Origin: Parabacteroides sp. PF5-6
GTDB lineage: Bacteria; Bacteroidota; Bacteroidia; Bacteroidales; Tannerellaceae
Direction of reading: 5' to 3'
Assembly (NCBI RefSeq): GCF_029504695.1
Contig: NZ_JAQFIN010000021.1
Coordinates: forward strand, 1-34,400
Length of the DNA stretch: 34,400 bases
The notes under the pieces were generated by a model. That model saw only the letters and a program-made list of their open reading frames with translations. It did no database searches and was not told the origin of the DNA. The translations under genes and the position numbers were made by a program. Positions 15,639 to 23,155 of this stretch are shown piece after piece (the first letter of the stretch is position 1; the number at the start of each line of letters is the position of its first letter).

Positions 15639-15667
15639 CAAATGTATAGGAATAAAACAGCTGCAAA
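15639..15667 (-). promoter_or_regulatory. susC promoter
   Basis: On the minus strand TTTG (15667-15664) is followed after 17 bp by TACATTTG (15646-15639), an exact TAnnTTTG. Both elements of the Bacteroidetes sigma-ABfr consensus are present, with spacing slightly under the usual 19. The start site would be near 15632. A half-site GCAAATGTT (15663-15671) that resembles the operator upstream overlaps the -33 element. Confidence 0.55.
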
Positions 15668-15701
15668 TGTTAAAAAGTTTAGAACGGGCGGGATAAAGTT
15701 G

Positions 15702-15727
15702 TGCAAACGTTGTCGCAATCGTTTGCA
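15702..15727. promoter_or_regulatory. Tandem LacI-type operator between susC and lacI
   Basis: TGCAAACG (15702-15709) and CGTTTGCA (15720-15727) form a perfect inverted repeat with a 10-bp spacer. It can also be read as two adjacent 12-mers, GCAAACGTTGTC and GCAATCGTTTGC; the second is one base from the GCAAACGTTTGC palindrome typical of MalR/CcpA-like LacI regulators. It lies about 98 bp upstream of the LacI-family gene and 35 bp beyond the susC -33 element, so the regulator encoded next door probably binds here. Confidence 0.65.
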
Positions 15728-15784
15728 TTCTCCTTCCTCTTTCTCGTTTGTTGATTTTTAATTCGTATATTCGTAAGCTTTAAT

Positions 15785-15812
15785 TTCGTAATTCGTAATT
15801 CGTAATTCGTAA
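15785..15812. repeat. Four perfect TTCGTAA tandem repeats before the regulator start
   Basis: TTCGTAA occurs four times without change (15785-15812), with degenerate copies at 15762-15776. The array ends 12 bp before the ATG at 15825, inside the leader of the regulator gene. Such short perfect arrays can change copy number by slippage, which here would alter the leader, not the reading frame. Confidence 0.8.
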
Positions 15813-15824
15813 TTGTTTACAGCC

Positions 15825-16838
15825 ATGACAAAACGACAAATTACCATCAAAGATATTGCCAAAGCATTATCCATCTCCGCCTCGACGGTTTCCCGCTCGC
15901 TGGCCGATCATCCCGACATCAGCCGGGAAACGAAAGAGATGGTGCTTGCCTATGCCAAAGAGCACCGGTACAAACCCAATCCGCTGGCCACGAGCCTGCG
16001 CACGAACCGAAACCAGACCATCGGGGTGATCCTGCCCGAGATGGTGCATTACTTTTTCTCCACCGTGCTTTCCGGCATTGAAGATGAAGCGGAGAAAGAA
16101 GGCTTCCGGGTATTGGTGAGCCACAGCCGGGAGGAGTATGGCAAAGAGGTGCGTGCCGCCCGGGCGATGCTCGAGGCGCGGGTAAGCGGCGTCTTGGCGT
16201 CGGTGGCCAAGACGACCGACACCTACGGGCATTTCGAGGAGCTGATCGAGAACGATATCCCCTTGGTTTTCTTCGACCGCATCTGCCGGGGCATCCTGAC
16301 CGACCGGGTGGTGGTCGACGATTATAACGGCGTCTGTTCCGCCGTGAGCCACCTGATCGAGACCGGCTGCCGGCGGGTAGCCTTCTTTGGTTCGCCTTCT
16401 CAACTGGCGATCTCCAACAACCGCCGGATGGGCTACGAAGAGGCGTTGATGAAACACGGTATACCGATCGATCCCGACTTGATTATCATCTGCGACAACT
16501 ATACCGACGCGCTCGAGATGACCGAAAAGATGCTCGCCTTGCCTAACCCGCCCGATGCCTTCTTTGCCGTCAACGACGAGACGGCGGTAGGCATTCTCAA
16601 CAAAGTCAAACTGCTCGGCTACCGCATCCCCGAAGAGATCTCCGTCTGCGGCTTTACCAACAATTCGATCTGTGAGATCAGTGAGCCGGCATTGACCTCG
16701 GTCGACCAGCACGGCTACGAGATGGGCGCCACAGCCATGCGTCTGTTGTTGGATCATATCCAGGGCAAACGCGAAGACTGCAAGGTAGTCAGCAAAGTCA
16801 TCAAAACCAAACTCATCCCCCGCCACAGTACGCGGTAG
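15825..16838 (+). CDS. LacI-family transcriptional regulator of the starch locus
   Basis: 337 aa from the ATG at 15825; an in-frame TTG at 15813 is less likely because the repeat array lies there. Residues ~4-55 are the LacI helix-turn-helix and hinge (ITIKDIAKALSISASTVSRS, NPLATSLR); the rest is a periplasmic-binding-protein-like sensor (IGVILPEMVHYFFS ... VFFDR ... DAFFAVNDETAVGIL ... VCGFTNN). It is divergent from susC and shares a 317-bp intergenic region with a LacI-type operator. This differs from Bacteroides thetaiotaomicron, where SusR, a membrane regulator, controls sus. The ligand is probably maltose or a derivative; inference only. The family includes both repressors and activators. 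Confidence 0.88.
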   Translation: MTKRQITIKDIAKALSISASTVSRSLADHPDISRETKEMVLAYAKEHRYKPNPLATSLRTNRNQTIGVILPEMVHYFFSTVLSGIEDEAEKEGFRVLVSHSREEYGKEVRAARAMLEARVSGVLASVAKTTDTYGHFEELIENDIPLVFFDRICRGILTDRVVVDDYNGVCSAVSHLIETGCRRVAFFGSPSQLAISNNRRMGYEEALMKHGIPIDPDLIIICDNYTDALEMTEKMLALPNPPDAFFAVNDETAVGILNKVKLLGYRIPEEISVCGFTNNSICEISEPALTSVDQHGYEMGATAMRLLLDHIQGKREDCKVVSKVIKTKLIPRHSTR

Positions 16839-16897
16839 TTTTTGGGCAGCGAGGCGTTTCGGATTACCCCTTCCCACATAAACGTTTTTATCCCGGT

Positions 16898-17166
16898 CTT
16901 CACCTTTCACCCGATCGCCAGATCCCTGTATTGATCAGCATTTCGGGTGAAAGGTAAAGCTATACCTTAAAAATACCTGAAGGCTTCCCCAAAAAGGCCG
17001 GCGGCCTTTGGGAAAACTCCGGCGGCCTTTTGGCAAACCCTGCCGGCCTTTTGGAAAACTCCGGCGGCCTTTTGGGAGGGCCTGGTTCCTATTAATAATT
17101 CTTCCCCAAGCTTTCACCCGAAACGCTGATCAATACAGGGATCTGGCGATCGGGTGAAAGGTGGAA
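16898..17166. repeat. 269-bp element bounded by ~55-bp inverted repeats
   Basis: The segment 16898-16955 reappears as its reverse complement at 17111-17166 with one substitution and one single-base indel in the core. Each arm also starts with CTTTCACCCG and ends with CGGGTGAAAG, so the arms are themselves imperfect palindromes. Weaker complementarity continues outside (TTTATGTG near 17181 against CACATAAA at 16875). The interior carries the 21-bp repeats. The layout resembles a non-autonomous mobile element or a BIME-like palindromic unit; no target duplication was identified. Confidence 0.8.
16991..17078. repeat. 21-bp GC-rich tandem repeats (first array)
   Basis: Four units built on CTCCGGCGGCCTTTTGGNAAA run from 16991 to 17078 with period 21. 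The first unit is a strong hairpin (AAAGGCC-GGC-GGCCTTT). One unit carries the variant CCTGCCGGCC. The same unit, in the same orientation, forms the array at 34226-34310. Confidence 0.85.
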
Positions 17167-17210
17167 GAGGGTACGAAACTTTTATGTGTAGACCTTCCCC
17201 AGAAAAACAT

Positions 17211-17288
17211 CGCACTTTGCTCGACCAAAGCGCAATGTTTTTTCAACCCAAGTGTAATGTTTTTTCGCCCAAAGGGCAATGTTTTGGA
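17211..17288. repeat. Second 21/22-bp repeat family with hairpin
   Basis: Three units fitting CCCAAAGNGCAATGTTTTTTC lie at 17225-17246, 17247-17267 and 17268-17288. An inverted copy at 17211-17219 (AACATCGCACTTTG and neighbours) pairs with the first unit. A-, T- and GC-blocks differ from the 16991 array, so it is a separate family of the same length. Confidence 0.7.
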
Positions 17289-17454
17289 AAAGGGGGTGTG
17301 TGGTGTCAAATAATTATACAGCATTGTCTAATTTTTGGACAGAGGCGAAAAAAAGGATTTTGTTTATCTTGTTGGAAAACAATATTATAACTATTTTGGC
17401 ACGCTATTTGGTTATAAGAAGTAAAACGAGATAAATTATTAAAACTATACAGTC

Positions 17455-18135
17455 ATGATTAAAATTGAAAACTTAAGCAAGTTATTCCGTACCGAAGAGG
17501 TGGAAACGATCGCGTTGAACAATGTGTCCCTGGAAGTGAAAGACGGTGAGTTCGTAGCCATTATGGGTCCTTCCGGTTGTGGTAAGTCCACGCTGTTGAA
17601 TATCCTGGGATTGCTCGATAATCCGACTTCGGGCGACTATTATCTGGGCGAACTGGAAGTAGGCCATCTGAAAGAGAAAGAACGTACGCAGGTGCGCAAA
17701 GGGAATATCGGCTTTGTCTTCCAGAGTTTCAACCTGATCGATGAACTGAACGTGTTCGAGAACGTGGAGCTTCCGCTGACCTACTTGAAGATCAAAGCGT
17801 CGGAACGCAAGCAAATGGTGAATGACATTCTCAAACGGATGAATATCAGCCACCGTTCGCATCACTTCCCCCAGCAACTCTCCGGAGGTCAGCAACAGCG
17901 TGTGGCGATCGCCCGTGCCGTCGTTTCCAACCCGAAGATGATCCTGGCGGATGAGCCGACCGGTAACCTCGACTCGAAGAACGGTCTGGAAGTAATGGAT
18001 CTCTTGACGGAGCTGAACAAAGAAGGGACCACGATCATTATGGTGACCCACTCCAAACACGATGCCAGCTACGCCCACCGGGTGATCAACCTGTTTGACG
18101 GTAGCATCGTTTCTTCTGTGAGCGAGTTTATCTAA
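17455..18135 (+). CDS. ABC transporter ATP-binding protein (MacB/LolD type)
   Basis: 226 aa, full length for this subfamily. Walker A GPSGCGKST at 38-46, the Q-loop region VFQSFNLIDEL, signature LSGGQQQ at 142-148, Walker B MILADEP with Asp166-Glu167, and the H-loop in VTHSKH. It powers the FtsX-type permeases encoded by the next two genes. Such MacB-like systems do not import; they transmit conformational change to the periplasm for lipoprotein release, peptide or drug export, or cell-wall control. The substrate cannot be predicted. The first permease starts 117 bp further on, across a long inverted repeat. Confidence 0.92.
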   Translation: MIKIENLSKLFRTEEVETIALNNVSLEVKDGEFVAIMGPSGCGKSTLLNILGLLDNPTSGDYYLGELEVGHLKEKERTQVRKGNIGFVFQSFNLIDELNVFENVELPLTYLKIKASERKQMVNDILKRMNISHRSHHFPQQLSGGQQQRVAIARAVVSNPKMILADEPTGNLDSKNGLEVMDLLTELNKEGTTIIMVTHSKHDASYAHRVINLFDGSIVSSVSEFI

Positions 18136-18137
18136 AA

Positions 18138-18241
18138 AGCCCCTCCAACCTCCCCCAAGGGGAGGCTTTAGAGAGAAAGGGTTACAATTTTTACATTAAA
18201 ATATGCTTTGAAAGCCTCCCCTTGGGGGAGGTTGGAGGGGC
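18138..18241. repeat. Perfect ~31-bp inverted repeats between ATPase and permease genes
   Basis: The left arm (18138-18169, AGCCCCTCCAACCTCCCCCA and on) is exactly complementary to the right arm (18211-18241), with a 41-base loop. Each arm also holds the small palindrome CCTCCCC-CA-AGGGGAGG. I recognise this CCCCTCCAACCTCCCC element as a recurrent intergenic repeat in Bacteroidetes genomes. It ends 11 bp before the permease ATG and could stabilise the upstream messenger or damp permease translation. Confidence 0.85.
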
Positions 18242-18252
18242 CTCATTGCCTT

Positions 18253-20586
18253 ATGAAAACAATTATCCGCAACTTCCTCAGTGTGATCCGCCGCTTCAAG
18301 ATGGCGACATTGCTTAATATATTAGGTCTTTCCGTTGCTTTTACGGCGGTGATCGTAATCGGCATGCAGGTCGATTATGACCTGAGTTTCGACACGAATC
18401 AAGCCGAGGCGGACCAGATCTACCGCATCAATGCCGAGTTCAACGGACAACGAGTCGCCGTTCTCGCACGCCCATTGATCGAAGAGTTCAAAGACTATTC
18501 ACCCCATGTGGAAGCCTCGGCGATCTCCAACTCCCTGTTCTCGCAGATGCTGAATCTGGTCTTCGAGGTGGAACGCGATGGTGTACAATATTATTACGAG
18601 GAGACATTATTGGATGTGACCGAAGACTATTTCAAGGTGTTCCATTTCGATATGCTGGAAGGGGTGATCGAGAAGGTTCGTGAACCGCAGGTGGCGCTGA
18701 TCCCTCAAAGTATGGCAGAGAAGATGTTCGGCATGGAATCGCCTATCGGGAAACGGTTGAAAAGCGAAGATCATCAAGTGACTATCGGAGGCGTTTACCG
18801 GGATTTCCCAAAGAATAGCTCGACCCCCAACCATATCTATATACGGATGAACGATGAGATGGATAAGGACAATTGGGGCAGCTATAACTATCAGGCGTAT
18901 GTGCGGATGGCAGCTGGTGCTCCTCCGGCACAGGAGATATTGGATGCTTATGTGGCACAAATTGACTCGTCTCGGTTCGAGCATCTGCCGAATATTCATT
19001 TTGAGGCTATCCCGCTCAAAGATGTGCATTTTTCCAATGTCGATTTCGATACGGTCGAGAAAGCCAGTATGCAGATGGTTTGGGTATTATTGGCCATCGC
19101 TTTGGTGATCCTGTTGATCGCGGCGATCAATTTCACGAACTACAGTATCGCCCTTACGCCCTTGCGCATCAAGAGCCTCAATACCCAGAAGGTATTGGGC
19201 GCTACCGAACCCGAACTGCGTGGGATGTTGGTGGCCGAAGCCATCATCACCTGCCTGTTGGCCTGGGGCCTGGCGATCTTCTTTGTCCATCTGTTGGGTA
19301 TGACTTCCCTGACGCAACTGATCGGTGCGGATATGGCTATTGGCTTGCATACCTCGCTCTTGTTGATCGTCGGTGGGATCGCGTTACTTGTCGGCCTTTT
19401 TGCCGGTATCTATCCCGCTTATTATATGACTTCGTTTGCTCCGGCATTGGTGTTGAAAGGTAGCTTCGGTCTTTCGCCCAAAGGACGTCAGTTGCGCAAT
19501 GGCCTGGTGGGCGTGCAGTTTGTCGCTTCCCTGGCGTTGATCTCCGTGGTATTCTTTATGTATCTGCAAATGAATTATATGCAAAGTGCTTCCTTAGGCT
19601 TTGATAAAGAACAGATTATCGTAACGACACTGAATAAGAAATTAATCGAGAGCAAATCTGCCTTAACCAATGAATTGAAGAATAATTCTCATATCGAAGG
19701 CATTAGCTTCGCTAACGACCTGCTCTCGGGCGGTGACAATTTCCAGACCTGGGGACGCAACTACCATGAGCAACAGATAATGTTTCAGTATATAGCTGTC
19801 GATACCGCTTTCCTGCGTGTGATGGGTATATCGTTATTAGAAGGACGTAACCTGCGTTCGACGGATGGCACCTATGGTGGGCACGTGATCTTCAACGAAA
19901 AAGCGAAGAACGACTTTGGCCTCTCGGTGGGTGATAAAGACAATGATGATGGTGGAGAGGTCATCGGTTTCGTGCCTGATCTGACAATTACCTCCATGCG
20001 TAAAAGCGTACAGCCGATGGCATTCGGAATCATTCCCGACGCAGAGGGCCGTTATGCCTATATCCGTACCCAGGCGGGCAGCAACCATGCGGAGACGATG
20101 CGGTTTATCCGCGCTACGCTCGATCGCCTCTCCCCGGGTTATCCTTTCAATGTGCGCTTCTTCGACGAGGTGATCAACTCCGCTTACCATACGGAGAATC
20201 ACGTGACTCAATTGATCACCTGGTTCAGCCTGATTGCCGTATTGATCTCGATGGTCGGTGTGTTCGGTCTGGTGGTGTTCGAAAGCGAATACAAACGCAA
20301 AGAGATTGGTGTACGCAAGGTATTGGGTTCGACCACGGGCCAGATCCTGGCGATGTTCAACATCCGTTACGTCAAGATCCTGGCGATCTGTTTTGTGATT
20401 GCCGCACCGATTGCCTGGTTTGCCGTAGCCCGCTGGCTGGAAAGCTTTGCTTACCGCACGCCGATGTACATCTGGGTGTTCCTCTTGGCTTTCCTGTTGA
20501 TCGCTGCCATTACCATCGCTACCGTCACCTTCCAAAGCTGGCGGGTGGCTGATGCCAATCCGGTGGATTCACTGAAAACAGAATGA
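18253..20586 (+). CDS. FtsX-type ABC permease (first of two paralogues)
   Basis: 777 aa from the ATG at 18253. The frame is open to 18208, but that stretch is the inverted repeat, and MKTIIRNFLSVIRRFKMATL matches the start of the paralogue downstream. Layout: N-terminal membrane segment (~18-40), MacB-type periplasmic domain, three helices (~285-410), a second periplasmic region and a C-terminal FtsX block (LITWFSLIAVLISMVGVFGL, EIGVRKVLGSTTGQIL, FQSWRVADANPVDSLKTE). The duplicated-permease layout (two periplasmic domains in ~780 aa) is common in Bacteroidetes. It should pair with the ATPase at 17455. Confidence 0.9.
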   Translation: MKTIIRNFLSVIRRFKMATLLNILGLSVAFTAVIVIGMQVDYDLSFDTNQAEADQIYRINAEFNGQRVAVLARPLIEEFKDYSPHVEASAISNSLFSQMLNLVFEVERDGVQYYYEETLLDVTEDYFKVFHFDMLEGVIEKVREPQVALIPQSMAEKMFGMESPIGKRLKSEDHQVTIGGVYRDFPKNSSTPNHIYIRMNDEMDKDNWGSYNYQAYVRMAAGAPPAQEILDAYVAQIDSSRFEHLPNIHFEAIPLKDVHFSNVDFDTVEKASMQMVWVLLAIALVILLIAAINFTNYSIALTPLRIKSLNTQKVLGATEPELRGMLVAEAIITCLLAWGLAIFFVHLLGMTSLTQLIGADMAIGLHTSLLLIVGGIALLVGLFAGIYPAYYMTSFAPALVLKGSFGLSPKGRQLRNGLVGVQFVASLALISVVFFMYLQMNYMQSASLGFDKEQIIVTTLNKKLIESKSALTNELKNNSHIEGISFANDLLSGGDNFQTWGRNYHEQQIMFQYIAVDTAFLRVMGISLLEGRNLRSTDGTYGGHVIFNEKAKNDFGLSVGDKDNDDGGEVIGFVPDLTITSMRKSVQPMAFGIIPDAEGRYAYIRTQAGSNHAETMRFIRATLDRLSPGYPFNVRFFDEVINSAYHTENHVTQLITWFSLIAVLISMVGVFGLVVFESEYKRKEIGVRKVLGSTTGQILAMFNIRYVKILAICFVIAAPIAWFAVARWLESFAYRTPMYIWVFLLAFLLIAAITIATVTFQSWRVADANPVDSLKTE

Positions 20587-20590
20587 GGAT

Positions 20591-20711
20591 AATTGTTAAT
20601 TGTTAATTATTAATGGTTAATTCCAAACCACTATATTATCAGTTAACAACCAACAGCCGCTTAGCGAAGAGCGAATCAATTAACAATTAATAATTAACAA
20701 TTAATAATTAA
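20591..20711. repeat. AT-rich inverted tandem repeats between the two permease genes
   Basis: Left arm 20591-20622 is made of TTGTTAATT/ATTAATGG units and right arm 20678-20711 of AATTAACAATTAATAATT units; they are largely complementary around a 55-base loop. The right arm stops 5 bp before the GTG start of the second permease, so a folded messenger could hide the start. Confidence 0.7.
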
Positions 20712-20716
20712 ACGAA

Positions 20717-23074
20717 GTGAAAACTCTATTCAGAAACCTACTCAGCATACTGCGTCGCTTTAAGATGGCGACCACCCTGAATATCTTAGGGTTATCGATT
20801 GCTTTTGCCGCCTTTATGGCGATCATGATGCAATTGGACTTCGACTGGAACTTCGACCGCTCGCATGCCGATGCCGACCGGATCTACCGGGTGGAAACCA
20901 TCTCCGATGAAGAGGCCTATGCCATTATCTCACGCCCGCTGGCCGATCGCTTCTTCGCGTCTTCGCCCCATATTGTGGCGGGTACCTTGTCGGAGCCTTC
21001 TTTTAACCGGGAGATGACTTTTACGGTCGTGGATGATCCCGCGCAGAACGTCTACAAAGAACTGGCCTTGCGGGTATATCCCAATTACGGCGAGGTCTTT
21101 GCCTTTGAGATGATCGAAGGGGAAGCCCATGCGATGGAGCGCCCCCAGACCGTATTGATTCCACAAAGCCTCGCGCATAAACTCTTCGCCGGCGAAACGG
21201 CAATAGGGCATCAGTTGAAATCGGATACAGAAACCTTTACGGTCGGCGGGGTCTATAAAGACTTCCCTCGCAATACGCTGGTGGAGAATAATATCTATCA
21301 GCCTATTGAAGCCGATCACCTCCTGCACGAATGGGGAGATACGAAATTCTATGCCTATATCCGGGTAGACGAACCGCAGCACAGCGAAGAACTCGTGGCG
21401 CATTTCAAAGCCAACTTCGATGCGGCCTCGCTTGGATCGGGCTACAGCTGGGTGGCAGATACCGGTCTGCGCCTGACGCCCCTGACAGCCATTCACTACA
21501 CCACCGACGCTCTCTATGACTTCTACCCAAAAACCGGACGGCAGGTGTTGTGGGTGCTGTCGGGTATTGCCCTGATCATCCTGTTGATTGCCGGCATTAA
21601 CTTTACCAATTTCAGTACGGCGTTGGCTCCGATGCGTATCAAGAGTATCAATACGCAGAAGGTGATGGGCGCCGGCGAAAGTACCTTGCGCTCAGCCATG
21701 ATCTCGGAGGCGGTGGCGATTAGCCTGTTCTCTTATTTGTTGGCTATCGGCCTTGTTTATTGGTTTGCCCAGTCACCACTTCATACGCTGGTGAGTGCCG
21801 ATCTCTCGCTCTCGGCTCATCCGTTTATCCTATTGGACACCGGGGGAATTGCCCTGTTGACCGGTGTATTGGCCGGCATCTATCCGGCTTTTTATACTAC
21901 CTCTTTCTCTCCGGCATTGGTATTGAAAGGCAGCTTCGGCTTGTCCGCCAAGGGACGCCGGTTGCGCAATGGACTGATCAGCGTGCAGTTCGTCGCCTCT
22001 TTTGCTTTGATTATCTGCTCCTTGTTCATGTATCTGCAGAGCCGGTTTATGCAAAACTCACCGCTCGGCTTTGATAAAGAACAACTGATTGTGGCCGATA
22101 TCCCTTTGGGTATACAAGATAAAAAGGAAGCGATCACCAACCAACTGAAAGCTTTCTCGGCCATCTCGGAGGTTACCTATGCCGAGATGCTCTTTGGCGG
22201 ATTCGATCAATACGGGGAGCTGGGACGGAATTTCAAAGGCGAGAGTATCAAGTTTCAGGTGATCCCCGTCGATCCGTCTTTTCTTACCGCGCTGGGCATC
22301 CCTGTGGCGGAAGGACGTAACTTCCGCAAGGAAGATGAGAAGAACAACCAGCCTTCGCTTATCTTCAATGAGAAGGCCTGTAAGAGCTATAATATTGCCG
22401 TGGGCGACAAGATCGACAATATGGAAGTCATCGGACGCATCGAGGATATCAAATTTGCCTCTTTCCGGACGGAGATCATCCCGATGGCCTTTATGATCCG
22501 CGGTACGCGTGATTTCTTTACCGCCGATGGCATGGATCATTACGCCTATATCAAGGTCAAAGCCGGAGCCGATATGAAAGCGGTGATCTCGGATATCCAT
22601 TCTACCCTACGATCGATGAAGCCTGACCACCTCTACCAGATCCGTTTCTTCGACGAAGTGATTCAAGGTATGTATGAGAATGAGACACGCCTCACGTCAC
22701 TGATTATCCTTTTTAGCCTGATCGCCGTCTTTATCTCTATTGTCGGCGTGTTCGGACTGGTAGTTTTCGATAGCGAATATCGGCGGAAAGAGATTGGCGT
22801 ACGTAAGGTATTGGGTTCGACGATTCGGGAGGTACTCCTGTTGTTCAACAAGACCTATATCCGTATCCTTTGTATCTGCTTTGTTGTCGCGGCCCCGATA
22901 GCCTGGTTCGCCGTCAGCAAATGGCTGGAAAACTTCGCCTACAAAACACCCCTGTCGGCCTGGGTCTTCCTCTTGTCTTTCCTGTTCGTCTCGTTGATCA
23001 CCAGCGCCACCGTCACCTTCCAAAGCTGGCGGGTAGCGACAGCCAATCCGGTGGATGCGTTGAAAGCGGAATAA
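20717..23074 (+). CDS. FtsX-type ABC permease (second paralogue)
   Basis: 785 aa. The only start that keeps the conserved opening MKTLFRNLLSILRRFKMATT is the GTG at 20717. It repeats the layout of the preceding permease through the whole length: first helix, periplasmic domain, three helices with IRIKSINTQKVMGA, a second periplasmic part and a C-terminal block with EIGVRKVLGSTIREVL and FQSWRVATANPVDALKAE. The two genes are clearly a duplication that has since diverged, and may form a heterodimer on the ATPase. A perfect terminator follows. Confidence 0.9.
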   Translation: MKTLFRNLLSILRRFKMATTLNILGLSIAFAAFMAIMMQLDFDWNFDRSHADADRIYRVETISDEEAYAIISRPLADRFFASSPHIVAGTLSEPSFNREMTFTVVDDPAQNVYKELALRVYPNYGEVFAFEMIEGEAHAMERPQTVLIPQSLAHKLFAGETAIGHQLKSDTETFTVGGVYKDFPRNTLVENNIYQPIEADHLLHEWGDTKFYAYIRVDEPQHSEELVAHFKANFDAASLGSGYSWVADTGLRLTPLTAIHYTTDALYDFYPKTGRQVLWVLSGIALIILLIAGINFTNFSTALAPMRIKSINTQKVMGAGESTLRSAMISEAVAISLFSYLLAIGLVYWFAQSPLHTLVSADLSLSAHPFILLDTGGIALLTGVLAGIYPAFYTTSFSPALVLKGSFGLSAKGRRLRNGLISVQFVASFALIICSLFMYLQSRFMQNSPLGFDKEQLIVADIPLGIQDKKEAITNQLKAFSAISEVTYAEMLFGGFDQYGELGRNFKGESIKFQVIPVDPSFLTALGIPVAEGRNFRKEDEKNNQPSLIFNEKACKSYNIAVGDKIDNMEVIGRIEDIKFASFRTEIIPMAFMIRGTRDFFTADGMDHYAYIKVKAGADMKAVISDIHSTLRSMKPDHLYQIRFFDEVIQGMYENETRLTSLIILFSLIAVFISIVGVFGLVVFDSEYRRKEIGVRKVLGSTIREVLLLFNKTYIRILCICFVVAAPIAWFAVSKWLENFAYKTPLSAWVFLLSFLFVSLITSATVTFQSWRVATANPVDALKAE

Positions 23075-23118
23075 AAAGAAAACACATCCGGTCTGGAAAG
23101 GCGGGATGTGTTTTCTTT
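23075..23118. terminator. Bidirectional terminator after the ABC cluster
   Basis: AAAGAAAACACATCC (23075-23089) and GGATGTGTTTTCTTT (23104-23118) are perfectly complementary over 15 bp with a 14-base loop. Each side ends in a U-run on the transcript leaving it, and the element lies between the plus-strand permease and the minus-strand DUF1015 gene. Confidence 0.9.
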
Positions 23119-23155
23119 ATTATCTTTTCGAAGATCGTTAACCGTTAATCCTTAA

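Larger units (their letters stand above)
16839..17454. other. 616-bp repeat-rich intergenic region
   Basis: No credible gene. It contains a long inverted repeat with 21-bp tandem units inside and a second 21/22-bp array, listed separately. Short open frames here translate into repetitive peptides such as PKGRRSFPKGRR, which follow from a period divisible by three and are not evidence of coding. No exact TAnnTTTG was found upstream of the ABC gene at 17455. Confidence 0.7.

Noticed and set aside
16991-17078. CRISPR array
   Set aside because: The 21-bp units are contiguous with no unique spacers, and no cas gene is nearby.
16935-17117. Small repetitive protein (PKGRRSFPKGRR)
   Set aside because: A 21-bp repeat automatically yields a heptapeptide repeat; there is no start context, and the frame runs through the inverted repeat arm.
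18208-18252. N-terminal extension of the first permease
   Set aside because: The extra 15 residues are encoded by the inverted repeat and do not occur in the paralogue, which starts at the equivalent of 18253.
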